The translations under genes and the position numbers were made by a program. 6,239 nt of DNA, taken from NCBI GenBank assembly GCA_919901705.1, contig CAKKPR010000367.1:1-6239 (forward strand). The letters are read 5' to 3'. Numbering within the stretch: position 1 is the stretch's first letter; every line of letters starts with the position of its first letter. Positions 4,496 through 6,239 of this stretch are shown piece after piece. A model generated the notes under the pieces. The model made no database searches. It was given only the letters and a program-made list of their open reading frames with translations, and had not been told where the DNA came from. The stretch is from Thermodesulfovibrionales bacterium (lineage in GTDB: Bacteria > Nitrospirota > Thermodesulfovibrionia > Thermodesulfovibrionales > UBA1546).

Positions 4496-6239
4496 GCTCG
4501 GCCTCGGGCTCTTCGTAAAGATCTAACAGGATTTTAATATCGTTCTTTTTATCGTAAGGGACAGTCTGTCTTGAGCCGGGGTTTGGCATTAACGGAACAA
4601 CCCTTACAGCGCATACCTTGAATTCCGGAATCTTTGCTACAGGGTCCACCGCAGTATTGGTTATTAAGTTAACGGCTGCCTCGCGGAAATGGAACGGAAT
4701 AAAAACAATGCCTTCGGGTGTTTTATCCGTAACCAATGCATTGACAACTATCTCCCCGCGGCGTGATAAAACCCTCACCTTGCTATGGTTTTTAATTTCA
4801 AGTTTCCCTGCGTCTTTACGATTTATCTCAACAAAGCACTCGGGTTCCTCTCTCTTAAGGGTGGAAGTCCTTCCGCACATCGTTGCAGTATGATAACGAA
4901 AATAAATCCTGCCTGTTGTAAGAATAAACGGGTATTCATCGTCCACAGGCTCCGCAGGCGGAACAAAATCTATAGGGTTAAAGGTTCCAAGCCCTTTGGT
5001 AAATTTTTTCCTGTGCAGAAAAGGTGTACCGTTATGGTTTATATCAGGACACGGCCACTGAAGCCCGAAATCATCCAGCCTGTGGTGGAGTATCCCTCCA
5101 TAAGCAGGCGTCAGGAGGGCTGCTTCCTCCATTATTTCATGAGTAGCCCTGTAACCCATATCATATCCCATCTTTCCGGAAATCCCGGTTATAATCTTCC
5201 AGTCCGGCATTGCGCCGTACATTGGACGAATAGCCTTTCTGAGTTTCTGCACCCTTCTTTCTGTATTTGTAAAAGTCCCATCTTTTTCCGCAAAGCTGAC
5301 AGCAGGAAGCACAACATCTGCAAATTCAGCAGTATCAGACATGAATATGTCCTGCACAACAAGGAAATCAAGTTTTTTAAGGGCCTCTTTTACATGAACT
5401 GCTCCGGGGTCAGAAATAACCGGATTTTCCCCCATTATATACATTGCCTTTATTTTTCCATCAAGAACCGAGTCAAACATCTCGGTAAGGGTCAGGCCGG
5501 GTTTGGCAGGAAGTTTTCTTCCCCATGCGTTTTCAAACTTTCTTCTTGCCTTGGCGTCAGACACTCTCTGATATCCTGAATATACCTCAGGCAATGCGCC
5601 CATATCACATGCGCCCTGCACATTATTCTGCCCGCGCAAAGGATTCAGTCCGGTCATGGGCTGGCCTATGTGGGCCGTAAGCATTACCAGGTTGGCGCAT
5701 GAACGCACATTATCAACACCCGTGACATGCTGCGTGATACCCATGGAATAAAAAAGCATGGACCTTTTTTCTGTTGCATAAAGCCTTGCAACTCTTTTTA
5801 TCTCATTGGCAGGAACACCCGTTATCTTTTCAGCGACTTCAGGCGAATATCCCATCACTATTTTTTCAAACTCATCAAAATTTTCAGTCCTTCTCTTTAC
5901 AAAATTGATGTCAACCAGGCCTTCGTTAATGATTACATTCATAATGCCGTTCAGTAATGCCACATCAGTGCCGCTTTTTTGTCTCAGGTGTATCCTGGCA
6001 AATTTTGCAATCTGTGTCTGCCGCGGGTCAGCAACAATAAGGGTCGCTCCCTTATCAACTGCATCGAGCATGTGCATGCCTATCATGGGATGCTGCTCCG
6101 TGGTATTGGAGCCTATGACAAACAGCACCCTTGCATTATCTATATCTTCTATTGAATTTGTCATGGCCCCGGAACCAAATGCTGAGGCCAGACCGGCCAC
6201 GGTGGTGCTGTGTCAGAGACGTGCGCAGTGGTCTATGTT
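4485..6239 (-). CDS. fdhA: Selenocysteine formate dehydrogenase, catalytic alpha subunit (5' end beyond window)
   Basis: The last 584 residues of a Mo/W-bis-MGD formate dehydrogenase, counting read-through of an in-frame TGA. The visible N-terminus reads NIDHCARL-U-HSTTVAGL: the TGA (6215-6213) falls exactly at the active-site Sec that binds the metal, followed by the conserved His. LRGQNNVQGACDMG follows, with its Arg 193 residues after the Sec, the same distance as U140 to R333 in E. coli FDH-H. IVADPRQTQIAKFA and GTDVALLN belong to the cofactor-binding domains. The C-terminal molybdopterin-dinucleotide domain runs from about YPFILTTGR to the end and includes NLITNTAVDPVAKIPEFK. The 575 residues after Sec match the FDH-H length closely. 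The protein converts formate to CO2 or the reverse. The N-terminal 4Fe-4S region lies outside the window. A GTG at 6200 is not the true start. Confidence 0.93.
6175..6215 (-). promoter_or_regulatory. Bacterial SECIS element
   Basis: Immediately after the TGA, the mRNA can fold GGCC-GGUCU-GGCC (6198-6186), a 4-bp apical stem with a GGUCU loop. The loop begins 18 nt after the TGA, the same distance as in the E. coli fdhF SECIS. Counting from the U of UGA, a U lies at position 17, where SelB needs a bulged U, and G23/U24 are in the loop. The lower stem is weaker and its limit is approximate. Part of this similarity follows from the conserved VAGL protein sequence. Confidence 0.8.
6213..6215 (-). 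other. In-frame TGA read as selenocysteine
   Basis: The TGA sits between CARL and HSTTVAGL, where relatives have Cys or Sec. The reading frame stays intact on both sides to the window edge, so this is recoding, not a frameshift or pseudogene. It implies that the host has selA, selB, selC and selD elsewhere. Confidence 0.93.

Noticed and set aside
4785..5579. A 264-codon open frame on the plus strand, antisense to the formate dehydrogenase gene
   Set aside because: It lies entirely inside the strongly conserved formate dehydrogenase coding region, its translation shows no domain or motif, and it has no ribosome binding site. It is a shadow frame.
6198..6215. Formate dehydrogenase beginning at the GTG at 6200, or being a pseudogene interrupted at the TGA
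   Set aside because: Conserved FDH sequence continues in the same frame on the other side of the TGA to the window edge, and the TGA is at the known selenocysteine position with a SECIS hairpin.

Overview
The window comes from an anaerobic bacterium that makes selenoproteins. It carries most of a molybdenum/tungsten formate dehydrogenase gene with an in-frame TGA at the catalytic selenocysteine position and a visible SECIS hairpin. Next to it are two iron-sulfur/flavin electron-transfer genes, and short palindromic repeats are scattered through the window. Repeats of this style and this gene set fit Nitrospirota or deltaproteobacteria-like (Desulfobacterota) genomes. That placement is an inference from style, not a demonstrated assignment.

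Layout. Positions 1-230 are non-coding and hold a possible promoter, two small palindromes and the first copy of a 60-bp palindromic repeat. A radical SAM/SPASM-like gene follows on the plus strand (231-1412); it contains what looks like a 99-bp palindromic element inserted in frame. Everything after it is on the minus strand. A ribosome hibernation factor fused to a cold-shock domain (1502-2038) has its own promoter and ribosome binding site. A stretch of short direct repeats (2131-2249) separates it from the formate dehydrogenase operon, which reads right to left: formate dehydrogenase catalytic subunit (4485-6239, cut by the window end), a 4Fe-4S beta subunit (3482-4495, overlapping it by 11 bp), a FAD/NAD(P)/2Fe-2S gamma subunit (2498-3346), and a small cysteine-containing protein of unknown function (2258-2464).

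How the genes work together. The beta and gamma proteins resemble the HydB/HydG pair of NAD(P)-linked sulfhydrogenases and the AsrA/AsrB pair of anaerobic sulfite reductase. Here they follow a formate dehydrogenase catalytic subunit rather than a hydrogenase or sulfite reductase. The simplest reading is a soluble formate:NAD(P)+ oxidoreductase (or CO2 reductase) in which electrons pass from the Mo/W-selenocysteine site through 4Fe-4S clusters to FAD and NAD(P). A second copy of the 60-bp repeat lies between the beta and gamma genes, just upstream of the gamma start. The radical SAM and hibernation-factor genes have no evident functional link to this operon.
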